DNA of 64,000 bases from Metaphire vulgaris (GCA_018105865.1 CM030834.1:3769757-3833756), one strand, 5' to 3'. Positions 34,606-47,971 are shown, counted from the stretch's first letter. The notes: generated by a model not told the origin, from the letters alone. Translations and numbers: made by a program.

Positions 34606-35673
34606 CAGTGTTCCCCAAACTGTGGGTCGCGACCAAATAGTGGGTCGCAGGGCCAGGCCTGAGGAGAGGGGGGTGCAGCCGGTACATTGTACCGGGGCAC
34701 ATGGAGTTTTCAGGGGCCCAGATCCGGTGACAAGGTTTTTTTGCTTGCCAGGGTGTTTTTTTGAGAATTGATGACGTTTTTTTGCTTGTCAGGCTGTTTT
34801 TGGAGAGTTGATAACGTTTTTTGCTTGTCAGGTTTTTCGGAGACTTTATAATTTTTTCTTAAGGGCCCGCAAATTTTTTTTGTTCCCGGGGCCCGGAATT
34901 TCTCTCGGCGGCCCTGCGCAGGGCTCAGTCTAGTCACTCTAGTGGGTCGCGAGGTAGCGCGAAATTAGATTCAGAAGTGTCGTTTTCTAACCAATAGCAC
35001 AATATCACAAGCCTTTAAAGTTGCAAGAAGGCTTTGGTTTTAAGAAATTTATGTGCCTGCAATCTGCAATACATGGCTTTATAAGAATGATTAGTGTTGT
35101 ATCCAATTTTAGTCGACAATAAGTTCGCAGGGTCGCAGCATGTTACAAAGCCGCCGAAGTGGTCGCAGTTCCAGAAAGTTTAGGAAACCCTGGCCTATAG
35201 TACTTTTTAAAAATTAATCTTATTTCGCAATAACGCAAGGAAAGCTTATCCGAACATTTTGCTCTGATACTCCAATAACAATAAGGAATGTCTACTTCGA
35301 AGGAACCTTAAGCCTAACGGTTAAGCGATTTTGCCATATTCATTGGATTTGTAAGAAGCCTAACAAAGGTGTGTTCCTGTCAAAATTTAAAAAATATAAT
35401 TTTCAATAAATTTCAAATCCTATTTCTCTCCTTTTGTCATAGTTGGCAAAATATAGATATATTTGCATAATATATTTGCCATATTTTCATTCGAATTGAA
35501 TCAGAGCTTTTGTTTTGCCATTTATTCAAAACTCAAAAGATACTTTTCAGCTAACGTTCGCCAGATGGCCTAATGCATACGGTATTTTAAATATTACAAG
35601 CTATAATTAGGGTCGCGACACATTACAAAACCGCTTAAGTAAGCCGGAGTTCCAAAATGTTTGAGAAACCCTG
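34606..35673. mobile_element. hAT-like repeat 'CAGTGTTCCCCAAACTG', inverted copy
   Basis: The left end CAGTGTTCCCCAAACTG and right end TTTGAGAAACCCTG are the classical hAT-style termini. The right half (35193-35673) is an inverted copy of 39845-40330; for instance ttgcgttattgggg there pairs with aataacgcaagg here. The MITE 34654-34916 is inserted in it. Confidence 0.7.
34654..34916. mobile_element. hAT-type MITE nested in 34606-35673
   Basis: Perfect 8-bp duplication cgcagggc (34646-34653 and 34917-34924). Ends CAGGCCTGAGGAGAG and CTCTCGGCGGCCCTG, the same family as 22568-22933. Three TTTTTTGCTTGTCAGG modules inside. Confidence 0.85.
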
Positions 35674-35824
35674 CCGGAGTTCCAAAATGTTTTTCTCCAG
35701 ATAAAAGGAAATTTCCACTTTTCTTTGGCCTTTTCGGCAAATTTTGGCAGTTGACATGCTAATTTTAGCAAATTTTTGCGTGATTCATACATGCCTTTGG
35801 CAATTTTGCCAGTTTTAGCAAATT

Positions 35825-36030
35825 TTGGCTCCAGAGGGTGCAGCCCATCTTCTTTCCAGGGTGCACCCGGGGGTCAGTGCCTCCCCATTGAATACCTGCT
35901 CTTCCTCAGTGACTCCCGTGTTGGGACCCTATGCTTACTACTACATACCTGTCAACAAATGGTTGGCTCCATGTTTAGAAGTTGCCACCCCAACGCCCCC
36001 CACTTGCAAAATCCTGGAGCCGCCACTGAT
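35825..36030. mobile_element. CAGTGGCGGCTCC MITE fragment
   Basis: Single copy of the unit repeated at 24770-25303 (gttgggaccctat, gaagttgccaccccaac, cctggagccgccactg). Confidence 0.65.
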
Positions 36031-36342
36031 GCCTGCCAGTGACCAGATTGGTCGATAGAATTCAATTTTCTTTCAAAATAATCGCTGTCTGGGAGGCACA
36101 AGACTCTCTTTTGACCACACGAATAGGCCTATCACCAGGGCGCGATTTGTAGGGGAAAGGGGGGATTTTCCCCCACTGCCCAACTGCATCCCCTACTGCT
36201 ACATCCCCCACCACTACATCCCCCACTGCTACACTTCCTCCAACAACTACATCCTCCCAAGCTCGACATATCCCCCTCACTGCTCCAGGTCAAAAATCGC
36301 ACCCTGCCTATCGCTGTTCAGTTCTATTATGATCTCATTTAA

Positions 36343-36418
36343 CCCTTTAACCGTGTATTTAACTGTAACTCAATGTAAAATGGACGGATATATATATCCG
36401 GGATCCCCAGTTAAGGGG
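36343..36418. mobile_element. 76-bp piggyBac-like MITE
   Basis: CCCTTTAAC at the left and GTTAAGGGG at the right are inverted and flanked on both sides by TTAA (36339-36342, 36419-36422), the piggyBac target. It encloses cggatatatatatccg, a perfect palindrome. Confidence 0.65.
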
Positions 36419-36865
36419 TTAATCGACAGGTATGAGGTTTCATCATCATTTTTGGTCCAAAATATGAAATCTTCGTTGTGATTAAAACACACGCTTTATT
36501 TAACCAAGATCGGAATATATGCTTATTAATCTGTAAAAGAAATTGGCAATTAGTTTAGCTGATTGTCTTAACAAATTTTCACAAAATTTAATTTCCTATA
36601 TTTATTTCATTTATTTGACTACGACATTTACTGCTGTTAGTGTGCATTCAACATCATTCTCGCCAAAAATCACTGTTATCTAGCTCTATTCAGCATAGAA
36701 AGAGAAGAAACTGAGAAAACTGACTTTGAGCACATCACATATACATGCAGCATCAGTAAAAGCAAGAAAACTGCATCTGTAGTTTTAATCTTGTGTCAAG
36801 AAAATGTCATGATTTGTCAATTAAGCATTTGTTAAACGACCAATTTAATTTTCTTACCCCCCCAC

Positions 36866-37060
36866 CAGGGTTTAATCTAGGCCGTTTTCGGAGGAGAAAA
36901 TTGTCCTTCCCCCCGGAAATTTCAAATTCCCTCTGGAAATTTTGGCATACTACATGAACTAATAGCAGCCCCCTAACAGAATTCCCCCAGGCTTTGTCAG
37001 TTTCTCCCCCCCCGGCTTTTCAGTTTCCCCCCGGAGTCCAGGAGTCTAGATGAAACACTG
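36866..37060. mobile_element. hAT-type MITE, CAGGGTTTAATC type
   Basis: Ends CAGGGTTTAATCTAGG and CTAGATGAAACACTG; C-rich flanks cccccac(c) on both sides. Confidence 0.55.
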
Positions 37061-37446
37061 CCCCCACCCCCACCTCCCTGCTGTCATGGGCGCCAAGTAC
37101 ACTATCGGTGCGTCCCGGCCCTGAATAATGTTTTTTTTCAAGGCGTGAAGACGTGTTTTGAGGCGATGCTGATCTGTTGACAGACACCGTTCGTACCACT
37201 TGAACCGCTTCTGTGTGTGTTTTGACGCCATCATTCAGTTTTCATGACGAAGTTAGAACAATATGCGGATACTTTTATATCTCCCTGTATCTTTCGGTGC
37301 GTACGACTTCTACCGCCGCGTCTCCGATTGACGTGTGTATCCGCAATGGAGGTTTCTAAAAAGAGGAAAGAGGGCTCCTCGTCCCCCTCCTCCACTCCCT
37401 CCTATCCTCCTCCCCTCGTCTTCTTCGTTCGGCAGCCGAAGAAGCG

Positions 37447-37448
<2 letters not shown>

Positions 37449-37518
<70 letters not shown>

Positions 37519-37755
37519 CCTGCTGTAGCATCCGATGAATGCAGATTTCGCACTCTGATAGGAAAACAGAAGCATCAGCAGCAATGTCTGAGAACGATGT
37601 TCGGTCGGCGCCTCTAATTGTCAGGTCTTGCGTGCGTGTCTTCACTGACTGATCGCAGCCGCACGGAGGAGGAGGAGGAGGAGGAGGAGGAGGAGGAGGA
37701 GGAGGAGGAGGCGCGTATCATACGGTGGTAAGTCAGCCGTTGTCTGTCTGTGTGT

Positions 37756-37842
<87 letters not shown>

Positions 37843-37850
37843 ACTCACTC
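37449..37850. repeat. (GA)n, (GGA)n and (CT)n cluster
   Basis: (GA)n 37449-37516, (GGA)n 37665-37710, (CT)n 37758-37838 followed by (CACT)n. The GA and CT tracts are mutually inverted. All long open frames here are simple-repeat artefacts. Confidence 0.95.
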
Positions 37851-38295
37851 ACTCACTCTGCTTAACCTTGACTTGCTTGACTAGATGTTTCACTCGATAC
37901 AATTTACCTGATACGTTCTTCAGTGTCGGCTGTTGGGATTTTCGATCAGTGGTATTGTGGTTCTTATTTCAAAACGTGTGTGGGGTGGGTGTGGGCGGGC
38001 GGGTGGGGGTGGGTGGGTGTGTAGGCTTTAGCCAGGATTTAGGGGTGCACTGTTCACAAATACTGCCCAATCTTTCACGGATGCTGAAATTCTTACGTCC
38101 ACGAGCCTAAATTTTTTAACTTTTCCTGAGGATATTTCATCCAGAAGGGCTACAGTTTCACAAGGTTTGAACCAATTGTTGAGGTGACTGCTTTCTAAGT
38201 GAACAAATTTCAGGGGCAGTGCACCCAAGCTTCTTCGCTCCCTGGTAGTACATGGCTATGTATGCCAATACCATAATAGCTACCATATTCCAGAT

Positions 38296-38487
38296 CAGTG
38301 TTTTATACAGGCCTGTTAGGAGGGGAGATTCTCGCCCCCTCCCCCCCAAAAAAAAAAAAATTCTCCCCAAATCTCAGCTCTTACACAAATTTTGCTTTGA
38401 ACTGTGTCTTTTCCCCTCCAACCAAGTCGATTCCCCCCTCCGAAAGTCTCAATCCCTCCCAAGGTTTGGAGTCTGGATAAACCACTG
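38296..38487. mobile_element. hAT-type MITE, CAGTGTTTTAT family
   Basis: Ends CAGTGTTTTATACAGGCC and GGATAAACCACTG. Flanks ttccagat and tttcagat differ at one of 8 bases. Close relative of 16927-17115. Confidence 0.8.
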
Positions 38488-38647
38488 TTTCAGATTTATA
38501 ATGTGTAATTGTTAGTTAAGAATAACGTTTATCTTAATTATCTGCGTTTGCGAATAAAGATTTCCGTAAAGGCCGTGAGTTTACCAAGAATGTACTTGCT
38601 ACTAGCGTAGGCCTATATCCACGATCAACGGAGTTCAGTTTCTGATA

Positions 38648-38649
<2 letters not shown>

Positions 38650-38706
<57 letters not shown>
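38650..38706. repeat. (GT)n microsatellite
   Basis: About 28 GT units. Confidence 0.95.
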
Positions 38707-38707
<1 letters not shown>

Positions 38708-39029
38708 GTGTTGATCTGAGGAAGACCACCAAGTACATTGAAACGGTGCCTTTAGACTTCAGGGCAAAGCTTGTCATAAAACTAAGTCATTAACGATAGA
38801 TTTTCTCGTTTTTAATCGTCCTGTTAGAACATTATCTGAAATTATTTTTTATCTGCTAATAATTATTTATCTGTCTGATTTTAATTTATGTGTTTTATTT
38901 GTTAGATATTGGTGTATTCTATGCAGAAATACTGATTCATTTAACATAACAAATACCTTGCCGGTATATGACAGACAAACTGTTTCTAATGCTGCCGTTA
39001 AATACGTTGGTATTTCCATCTTCCTGTCT

Positions 39030-39285
39030 ATGTTCCGGGTTTATTAACTCTCTTGACCAATTTGCAAATTCATTACAGATTTTTAGAAAAAGAGTAAAAC
39101 CCCATCTTTTTGACCTGGCCTATCAGTATCCACCATAGACTGTCACCCGTTTGCCTGCCTGGCCGGATTCCCTGGATTTGACCTGGATTTTTAATTATTT
39201 GGATTTGGTGTGCCATCGGTTGATGCTCCTGTGCAATATGAAGTGGCGCTATAGAAGTTAAAGATTAGATTAGATTAGATTATAA
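39030..39285 (+). pseudogene. LINE 3' end with (GATTA)n tail
   Basis: Encodes a stretch with IFRKRVKPHLFDLAY, the 'FK..LK..LF..AY' ending of CR1/L2-like reverse-transcriptase ORFs. A short 3' UTR follows, with gtggcgctatagaagtt and a (GATTA)4 tail. It is severely 5'-truncated. Confidence 0.65.
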
Positions 39286-39720
39286 TCAGCGTCTGTTTTT
39301 CATATCAATTCCTGCTTCATCAAAGTCCGCGGCGCAAGCAGACCTATACAAGTCCATCTGGAAGAGACAATTTTCATCTCCATAAGTTTGCAATTCCCCT
39401 TCCATAATTATTAAAGAAAGAAAATTATTTTGAGGGAAAAAAATGAGTGTTAGTAGACCACTATTATTGGTGAGTAGACCGTACTATTAGGCCTATCCAC
39501 TAGTTCCGATAATATTAGGGACTGATTTATGGTGCAAATTGTGGCGGGAACCTTTTTTCTCATCACCAGGATAGAGAGAAGCATTGAAAATTGTGGGAAT
39601 TTCTAAAAAAAATTTACCCTTCCCTATGCCACATTGGTCCTTCATCATCTTGAGATTCACTTTCAAGCATTAGATGACTATCCATTATGGTCAAATCAGT
39701 GTTCCATTGTCAAGTAGAGC

Positions 39721-39721
<1 letters not shown>

Positions 39722-39785
<64 letters not shown>
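39722..39785. repeat. (TTA)n microsatellite
   Basis: About 21 units. Confidence 0.95.
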
Positions 39786-39844
39786 GGCTATTAATGGCTC
39801 TCCTTGCTATACGGTATTCAGCCCGGCAATCTAATAATCTAGAA

Positions 39845-40600
39845 CAGAGTTTCCCTAACATTTTGGAACAGCGACCCACTTCTGCGATTTCGTAACGTGC
39901 CGCGACCCTAATCATAGCATGTAATATATTTTTTAAACTGCATTAGGCCATCTGGCGAACGTTAGTTGAAAAGAGTCTTCTGGGTTTTGAATAAATTGGC
40001 AAAACAAAAGCTCTGATTCAATTCTAATGTATATATGGCAAATATATTAGGTAGAATTATTTACAATTTTTACAATGAGACAAGGAGAAAGACATAGATA
40101 TTGAAATTTTGTGAGAATTATCACTTTCTGAAATTTTGCCAGAAGCATACCTTTGTTACGCGTCTTAGAAATCATATGAATAATGAAAATCGCTTAACCG
40201 CGAGGTTTCATCCGTAAACATTGCCTATTATTGTTATTGGAGTTTCAGAGCAAAATGGTCTTGAATACCCATTCCTTGCGTTATTGGGGAATAAGATTAA
40301 TTTTTAAAAGTACTATAGGTCTCAGGTCTGTAGTCTCCCAAACGTTTTGAAACTGGGACCCACCTCAGCGGCCTTGTGACATGGCGCGACCCTGCTAACT
40401 TATTGTCAACTAAAGTGAAATAAAACATTAATAATTTTAATATAGCCTAAGCCATGTATGGAGGATTGCAGGGATACAAATTTATTAAACCTAAGCCTAC
40501 TTGCAACTTTCAAGGCTTGTGACATTGTGGTATTGGTTAGAAAATGACACTTTTGAATCTAATTTCGCGCTACTCTGGACCCGAAGTTTGTGAAACACTG
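39845..40600. mobile_element. hAT-like repeat, CAGAGTTTCCC ends, 756 bp
   Basis: Ends CAGAGTTTCCCTAAC and GTTTGTGAAACACTG. Flanks atctagaa and atcaagaa match at 7 of 8. Related copies are 34606-35673 (inverted) and 41316-41890. Confidence 0.75.
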
Positions 40601-40700
40601 ATCAAGAATGCTTTAATAGGCATACAGTTTAGATAATGTAGTAGGCCTACATTTAAAAGCTAATCGAATAGCAACATTTGTTTTTAAAACTACACTTAAA

Positions 40701-40811
40701 GTGATGACGATGACGAAAACGATGATGACGATGACGATGATGATGATAATGATGATGATGATGATGATGCTGATGATGATGATGTTGATGATGATGCTGA
40801 TGCTGATGATT

Positions 40812-40890
<79 letters not shown>
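40701..40890. repeat. (GAT)n-rich microsatellite
   Basis: About 190 bp of gatgatgat with occasional gac, gct and gtt. Confidence 0.95.
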
Positions 40891-41315
40891 CTTATGTTTG
40901 GAGCTTATGCATGAACACGTGTTGACATTGAATTTATAATTATGTTTATTTGTTTGAATGCTGTCAACGTCATATCGTTGCGAAAATTCATTAGGTCTAA
41001 CTGACTTATTTACTTAATTTAGTTTTAGCATTTTAACAATGACTCCTCGTGTTAGTTTTTAATGTTCGCTCGGTTTCGCCGACAAATTCGACTTTTTGCA
41101 AGATATCGAGTAACTTAGGTTGAAACCACAGATGGTCGCGTTTTTGTTTAGCCGTGAATAACACGTTTTTAGGTGTGTTTTTAGACTTGCGTTTTTATAT
41201 TTGGTACTTCTATTTTGGCAAAAATACCGTAGTTAAACGATGCCATCTGAAGCCAAATAATGCAAGGAACATTAAATAGTTTTCATCAGAATTTGACGTC
41301 TTTTATCTTCTATAA

Positions 41316-41890
41316 CAGGGTTTCCCAAACATTTTGTAACCGCTGCCCCATCTCAGCGGTTTCGCAACGTTTCGAGACCCTAATCATAGCATGTAATAAC
41401 TTTTTTAAAATGCATAGGCCATCTGGCGAGCGTTAGTTGAAAAGAATCTGCTGAGTTTGAATAAATGGCAAAACAAAAGCTCTTATTCGATTTGAATGAA
41501 AATATGGCAAATATGTTAGGCGGATTTATAAATTCTGCCAAATAAGAGAAAATGAGAGAAAATGATATTGAAATTATTTTGAATATTATCTTTTTAAAAT
41601 TTCGCAAGAACATACATTTGTTACGCGTCTTAATAATCCTATAAGTCTGGAAAAATTGCTCAACCGCCAGGTACCTGCATTAAACGAACAGAGATTCCCT
41701 ACATTGTTATTGGAGTTTCACAGCAAAATGGTCGAAAATACGCTTTCCTTGCGTTATGACAAAATAATGTTAATTTTAAAAAGTACTTTAGCCTAGGCCA
41801 CGGTTTACTGAGCTTTCTGTAACTGCGACTCAACTCAGTGGCTTTGTAAATTTCGCGACTCTGTTAACCTATTGGTAGCCAAACTTGAAT
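41316..41890. mobile_element. Third copy of the CAGGGTTTCCC hAT-like repeat
   Basis: The left end CAGGGTTTCCCAAAC and the internal ggccatctggcgagcgttag match 39845-40600 in the same orientation. The right end is not resolved. Confidence 0.65.
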
Positions 41891-42224
41891 AAAACACCAA
41901 AGGCGTTTATTCGTAATGTCTTTGTATGTATTTGTTACCTACAGCAGTTACTCATCGGCTGATTTAGCCTACTTATAATCTCCTGTCTGCAACTGGGGTA
42001 ATGTTATACATGTAAACATATTATAGTAGAAGGAGCAACGATTTAACAGCTGCCGGCGCCTTCCTCGCGTTTCTGTGGTCCGACAATTGCCCCCCCCCTC
42101 TCCCTTCCACTCTCCACACGGTCCCCTATAGTACGATGGAGGAATGAAAGCGCAACGAAGTCCAGAACAGTCCCAACAGGTCAATCTAAACTGATACTTA
42201 GGCTATATTTACGTCTGTCACGGT

Positions 42225-42320
42225 CTTTGTGTGTGTGTGTGACTGTGTGCGTGCGTGTTTGTGTGCTTGCGTGTGTGTGTGTGACTGTGTGTGTGTGACT
42301 GTGTGTGCGTGCGTGATGCG
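42225..42320. repeat. (TG)n-rich tract
   Basis: Interrupted gtgtgtgactgtg units; open frames across it are artefacts. Confidence 0.85.
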
Positions 42321-42574
42321 TGGTGTATCTGTGTATCTTCATGTCGGCAGTTCTAGACCTAAACTATGGCTTTGTATGATAATTATGCTAATAATGATAG
42401 TTCAGGCGTTTATTATGTTTTTTATTTTATTTTAACATTCTTAACATCTGTGGTTAAAACCTAAGATGACGACGACGATGATGACGACGACGACGATGAT
42501 TTTGCTCTTAACCATGACAGCATATGAGAAACGGTTCAGTTGACTCAAATTTGAACCCAAAGAACAGAACAGCT

Positions 42575-42858
42575 CAGTGGCGTAGCCAGGGGTGGGGTTA
42601 GGGGTTAAATCCACCCTTGGCTGCCGACGAAAATTTTGTTTAGGTGTTTCCACACATTTTTAATTTTCGGACGCGGTTATGGGGTCAAACCCCCCTTGGC
42701 TGGCTGCCGACCCAAAATTTCTAAGTGCTATAGAATGTAGAAGTGTAGCTTTCACAGGTGTAAGGTGGCGACTTTTTTTGCTTGTCGAGATTTTTCGAAG
42801 TTGGTTGCGATAAAAAAAACAACCCGCCCTCCTTCCGGAAATCCTGGCTACGCCACTG
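42575..42858. mobile_element. hAT-type MITE, CAGTGGCGTAGCC family, 284 bp
   Basis: Perfect 8-bp duplication gaacagct (42567-42574 and 42859-42866). Ends CAGTGGCGTAGCCAGG and CTGGCTACGCCACTG. One ttttttgcttgtcgag module. Confidence 0.92.
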
Positions 42859-42866
42859 GAACAGCT

Positions 42867-44100
42867 AAGCTACACAGGTACGGTACGGTATAATCGTCCA
42901 TCCTCATCGCCGCCCCTGCTGCGTGTACAGACCGCGACGATAGACTTCTCCTAATTATGTCTTTAGCTGTTCACATGAAATATATAATTGATTATAATTG
43001 GTTTTCTCGTCCATTCCACGACATCTTCCATCCATCGCCTATATCCCTCTCTTCCTCCTATACCGTTAATTCTGCCATCTATTGTCAAATTAACCGCCGT
43101 CAAATGTTGTCTCCGACCGACTGATATTTGGAATTGTCTTGGTCTTTTGCGGTTCGGATTGGGAAATTGGAGTACCATCGATTGATACCCCAGAGTATAT
43201 CATCATCATTTATTATTGCGTCTGATTTGTTTGTTTCATACACTTTGCTGTGAAATTTTGAACCGATTTCTGATAAGCCTATGTTGTTTCTATGGCATCA
43301 TCATCCTCATCATCATCATCATCAACATCATCATCATTCATTCACTCATTTCTTAGGCAGAAAGAAGTTCTCTATGAAAACTCAGCAGCTGTGCTTATTC
43401 TGACAATGGATGTTACTGACTCTGCTGCTGGTGTTGTTGTAACTAATAACGAATGCAACATTGACGATTGAGTAGTATTCGTTTAATTATATTATCAACG
43501 GAGCCGGCGTCTTCATGCCATGAAGGAAATGCCTCATATTCTGTCGATCCTTGCCTACAACGTATGCCTGTCTTAAACTGCGTTTAATTCCACTGGGGGA
43601 GAGTGAGAGGGGAGGGACAGTTTGTCCGATGGCATACTACTGCCTGTGAGAACGGAATAGATGCGTCTGGTAAACACTGCCGCCCCGCAAACGCTGCTCC
43701 ACTGCACTTGTGTTGTTGTTAGGGCAAGTTGGAAAGATTAACGCCGCGTTGAATGCCGCAGACATGAACGTCATCACTTTGGCCGGATCTCTGCACAGAC
43801 TAAGGTTGGGTTAGGACTTCTTATTGAATGGAGTGGCCCTCGTTTCCAACCTCACTTGCCCCCCCTGCCCTTTCCATCCCCCTCTCCGTCGTGAATCTTT
43901 CTGTAGTGTGTGCAAATCGAAGACGGAGAATGGCATGAGACTAGTTTGGCTTTGAAGTCGCAATTTCACTCCTATCAACTGTTTGTTCAAATACCAAATG
44001 AGAAAATGAGAATGGCTGTTGTTGACATCCCTGAGTATTAAACTTAAACATGGTGAAGGTCACTGCAGACGCTCAAAATACCACCGGAAAACTAAAACTT

Positions 44101-44101
<1 letters not shown>
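42867..44101. other. Non-coding, nothing recognised
   Basis: Contains a short (ATC)n at 43300-43338. No exon identified. Confidence 0.4.
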
Positions 44102-44164
<63 letters not shown>

Positions 44165-44219
44165 TGTACTACTTTTTTTCTTTGTACTACTTTTTTATGC
44201 TGTGCTTGTCACGAATAAA

Positions 44220-44317
<98 letters not shown>
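44102..44317. repeat. (AAT)n-spacer-(GAT)n-(AAT)n
   Basis: (AAT)n 44102-44163, then a 55-bp spacer ending cacgaataaag, then (GAT)n 44219-44253 and (AAT)n 44254-44316. Confidence 0.95.
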
Positions 44318-44638
44318 CCAACAGCAAATACCATTGTACCATTAACAGCAGTTAATAGTGGGGTTTAGAGTGGTTCAGTAGGGTCTGCCCTGTGTGAGAA
44401 CCACTATGTTCCATCCATCCATTCATTCACAATATGGTCTTGCTGTGTAATATCATTCTTTGCCCTCTTGTCCTCTGGGGTGTAGGTTTGTTCCTGTCTT
44501 CTTCTTGGTCATCTTGTCTTTGGCGCATTTGTTTCGTGTTTCTTACGCTACGAGATGTGAGCGTTTTAGTTTTTCGGTTTTAGCTTTCTCTGGAAATGCG
44601 TCGCTGTTATATTTCACGGCATCGGCTGCGTGCGAGCC

Positions 44639-44711
<73 letters not shown>
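44639..44711. repeat. (CT)n microsatellite
   Basis: About 36 units. Confidence 0.95.
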
Positions 44712-44715
<4 letters not shown>

Positions 44716-44905
44716 GCCTTTCCTTCCATCGAGTAGCTAGCTACCCGATGAGATGAGTCGATTGGGTGGGTGCCAGGGGCAGGAACCGCCGAAAAAGGTC
44801 TGTCGCGACCGAAGTTCTACCGCCAAACCTGATGGATGTCTGACAAGGCAAGGCAGTTGATCTGACTGACAACTGGACCACCACACATTGGCCGTTGTCT
44901 GCCAA

Positions 44906-45291
44906 CAGCAGTGGCGGTTCCAGGATTTCTTGGCGGGGGAATTAAATGAATTCATAGGAAGTTGGTGGGGGGAAGGGTGAAAAGAGAGAGGGGAAAATCA
45001 ATCAACTTTGCCAAAAAATAAAAAGGTTGACGAGCAAAAAAGGCACTTTTCCCTGAATTTTACTAGAATTTTACGAAAATAGTTTGGCAAGCAAAAAACG
45101 GTCACCCGCAGTTTTTCCACGTCATTTTACTTGACTTTTACCCAAAAATAGTTTGACAAGCAAAAAAGTCCGGTGGTGGTGCATCCCCACTCAGTGGCGG
45201 CTCCACCGGGAGCATTCTGCCTGGCCCCCTTTGGCCCCCACCCTCACCCCCCCCATGATTAGAAGTTGCCCCCCACGTGGAACCGCCATTG
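44906..45291. mobile_element. hAT-type MITE, CAGTGGCGGTTCC subfamily
   Basis: Perfect 8-bp duplication tctgccaa (44898-44905 and 45292-45299). Ends CAGTGGCGGTTCCAGG and GGAACCGCCATTG. Three gacaagcaaaaa-type modules and an internal cagtggcggctccacc at 45192. Confidence 0.85.
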
Positions 45292-45877
45292 TCTGCCAAA
45301 TTGTTGTGTTTTCACTCCGAACATCTTCGATAGAAACAAGAAACAGTAGAAACAGGAAACCATTCGTAAGTCATCATGCTACTGCGCAAAATTTTCTAAC
45401 AAGTACTGTATAGCGTAGGCCTATCGTGGTTATCCATTTTCACGAGCAAAAATCTTCAGAGATGAATGTAGCTGAACATTAAATACAGACGCAGCCACAA
45501 ACACGCACGCACACTAAACCTCCGAGTGCTACTGCATATCGTAGCCTATGCGAGGCACAGATTTTCAACATTAAATGTACCAAACGACGAAAATCAGTTC
45601 AGAGTGTTGACGCAAAGACATAAAACGCTAAAATGAAAATAAACTATTTCAATTGTCATTCGATGATAGCATGTTACTGTCTACAGCTGCGCATTTGGTG
45701 GCCAAAGATTTGCTTGTTTTGATATTTCAAGCGCTCATCGTTCGACAATTCTGTCTTCAAAACGCTGGGAAATTGTCTTGCATCCACTTTGCAGTTACAT
45801 TGCTATTGTGATCCTTTGGATAATAGAGAATTATGTTTTTTATCTACCAATGCAAGATTGTTAGCCAATATCAGTAC

Positions 45878-45879
<2 letters not shown>

Positions 45880-45946
<67 letters not shown>
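45880..45946. repeat. (AAT)n microsatellite
   Basis: About 22 units. Confidence 0.95.
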
Positions 45947-45947
<1 letters not shown>

Positions 45948-46210
45948 TCATGCATATTCACTATACAAGTACACCTACTTACTTAGAGAGAGACATGATG
46001 CTTAGAGTGAGGAACGAGGTGTTGATTGGTGATTATATTAAAGTAACGACCCGCCTTTCACGCGTCATTTAAACGCAAACTCAACACTCAAAAGCAATGC
46101 ATTGGCTTTCTTTCATTAGATCCTAATTCAAAGCTTTCATTATAATATAATTTTTATAATTTCATTTATCCGAACAAACAACTCATTCAATTGATGAAAA
46201 TTTGACACAG

Positions 46211-46302
46211 TTCAGTATGAAAACTTCTCTGGTGGTGGTGGTGGTGGTGGTGGTGGTGGTGGTGGTGGTGGTGGTGGTGGTGGTGGTGGTGGTGGTGGTG
46301 GT
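46211..46302. repeat. (GGT)n microsatellite
   Basis: About 30 perfect units. Confidence 0.95.
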
Positions 46303-46439
46303 ATCTAAGAGTATCCTCTTCCGAGATTTCTGCGAATCAATTGAACGGAAATTTTCAACGCTCGACCTTTCCCGCTTTTCCATGCATGGAAAGAGGTGGT
46401 ACTGGAGCAGGGTGTCCGCCTAATCTTCTTATTATGCGC

Positions 46440-47289
46440 CGTCAGAATACGAACGAATGCCAGATACAGAAGATACAGAGGAGGAGGAGGAGGACGAGGA
46501 CGAGGAGGAGGACGAGGAGGAGGAGAATAATAATTGCCTTTGTTAAGAACGCTGGGCGCGCGCGAACGGATCGAAAAAATAGAGGCGATGGAGAAGGAGG
46601 AGCAGAAGGGGGGGGAGGAGGAGGAGGAAGAGGAGGAGGAGGAGGAGGAAGAAGAGGAGGAGGAGGGCGGGGCAGGGAGGAAGCAGCGACCACCGTATGA
46701 GCAGCGCTCGCTAGCTCGGTCCCAGCGCAAAGCACTTCATTGTCAGCGCTGGCCATCTAGGAAGATGAGGAGGAGGAGGAGGAGAAAGAGGAGGAGGAAG
46801 TCGAGCAGCTGTAGCAGCAGCGGCAGAATGAGGAGGAGGAGTATTGGGAGGAAGCAGAAACTGCGTTCATTTATCTTGTTCTGTTGATCCTATCAGTTGC
46901 GCTTTGTACAGGTACAAAGACCGCAACAGGTACACTCGGCGATTGGCTGTCGGGGGCCCTGGGCCCTGGGCCTTGGGCCGCCGCCGCCGCCGTCGTCGTC
47001 GTTTATGGAGTAATTGTTAACGCTTCCAATGGTAATATTAAAGTAGACGTGAGATTAACAGGAACGCCCATAATATACGCCGTCAACCGACTTACTTACC
47101 TACTAAACGACGACAGTGACTTATTGGGGATGGACAATATACGGCCATCGGCGATGTCAAGAGCATCGTTACTAAAATGGCGCCATAGAAGTTCAACGAT
47201 GATGACGATGACAACGATAATTGCGACGGTGGTGATGATGATGATGATGATGATTATGATGATGATGATGATGATGATGATGATGGTGG

Positions 47290-47345
<56 letters not shown>

Positions 47346-47971
47346 GTGATGATGGTGAAATGCATGTAATTCAGTCAACTGCTATCGAGTTTTCTTTGTA
47401 TTCTTATAATAACGTAGACGCAACCTATACACTACAAAAGCATGCACAGTATAGTATGTCTGCTGTGTCGGCTTTTTGGCATCAACGTTGCTTTTAGTGC
47501 GCATTGTTAATTGCGGCGTTCATTTTAATGGCCTCTAAGATGCTAAGCCAGAATCTGAAAGGCCGTTCCAGGATTGTAAAAGAGGTTCACTGGATCGTCA
47601 TCGGCCTCTGTAGAAGTCGAGCGACGCAGAAGACGCCGTCGTCGCCCGCAATGATCGTCCACAGGCCTCCCATGTGTCATGGCGGCGGCGTCGTCTCCGG
47701 CGAGTGTTTACTGATTGCGAAATTGACTTGCGTGCTTCTGCTAATGGCGCTGCTGCTGCTGCTGCTGCTGCTGGATACCCTCACCCTCCTCTTCCCCTGC
47801 CCCTCCCCCCATCGCGAGGGCCGCACCAGAGGTCGGCTTCCGTTGGTGCAGCGATTTGACGACCTCAGTCTTCTTCTTCTTCTTCTTCTCCTCCTCCTCC
47901 TCCTCCTCCTCCGCCTCCTCGGCAAAGAAGCATCTCTTCACACTCTGGCGTTTTATTGGTCGTCCAACGAC

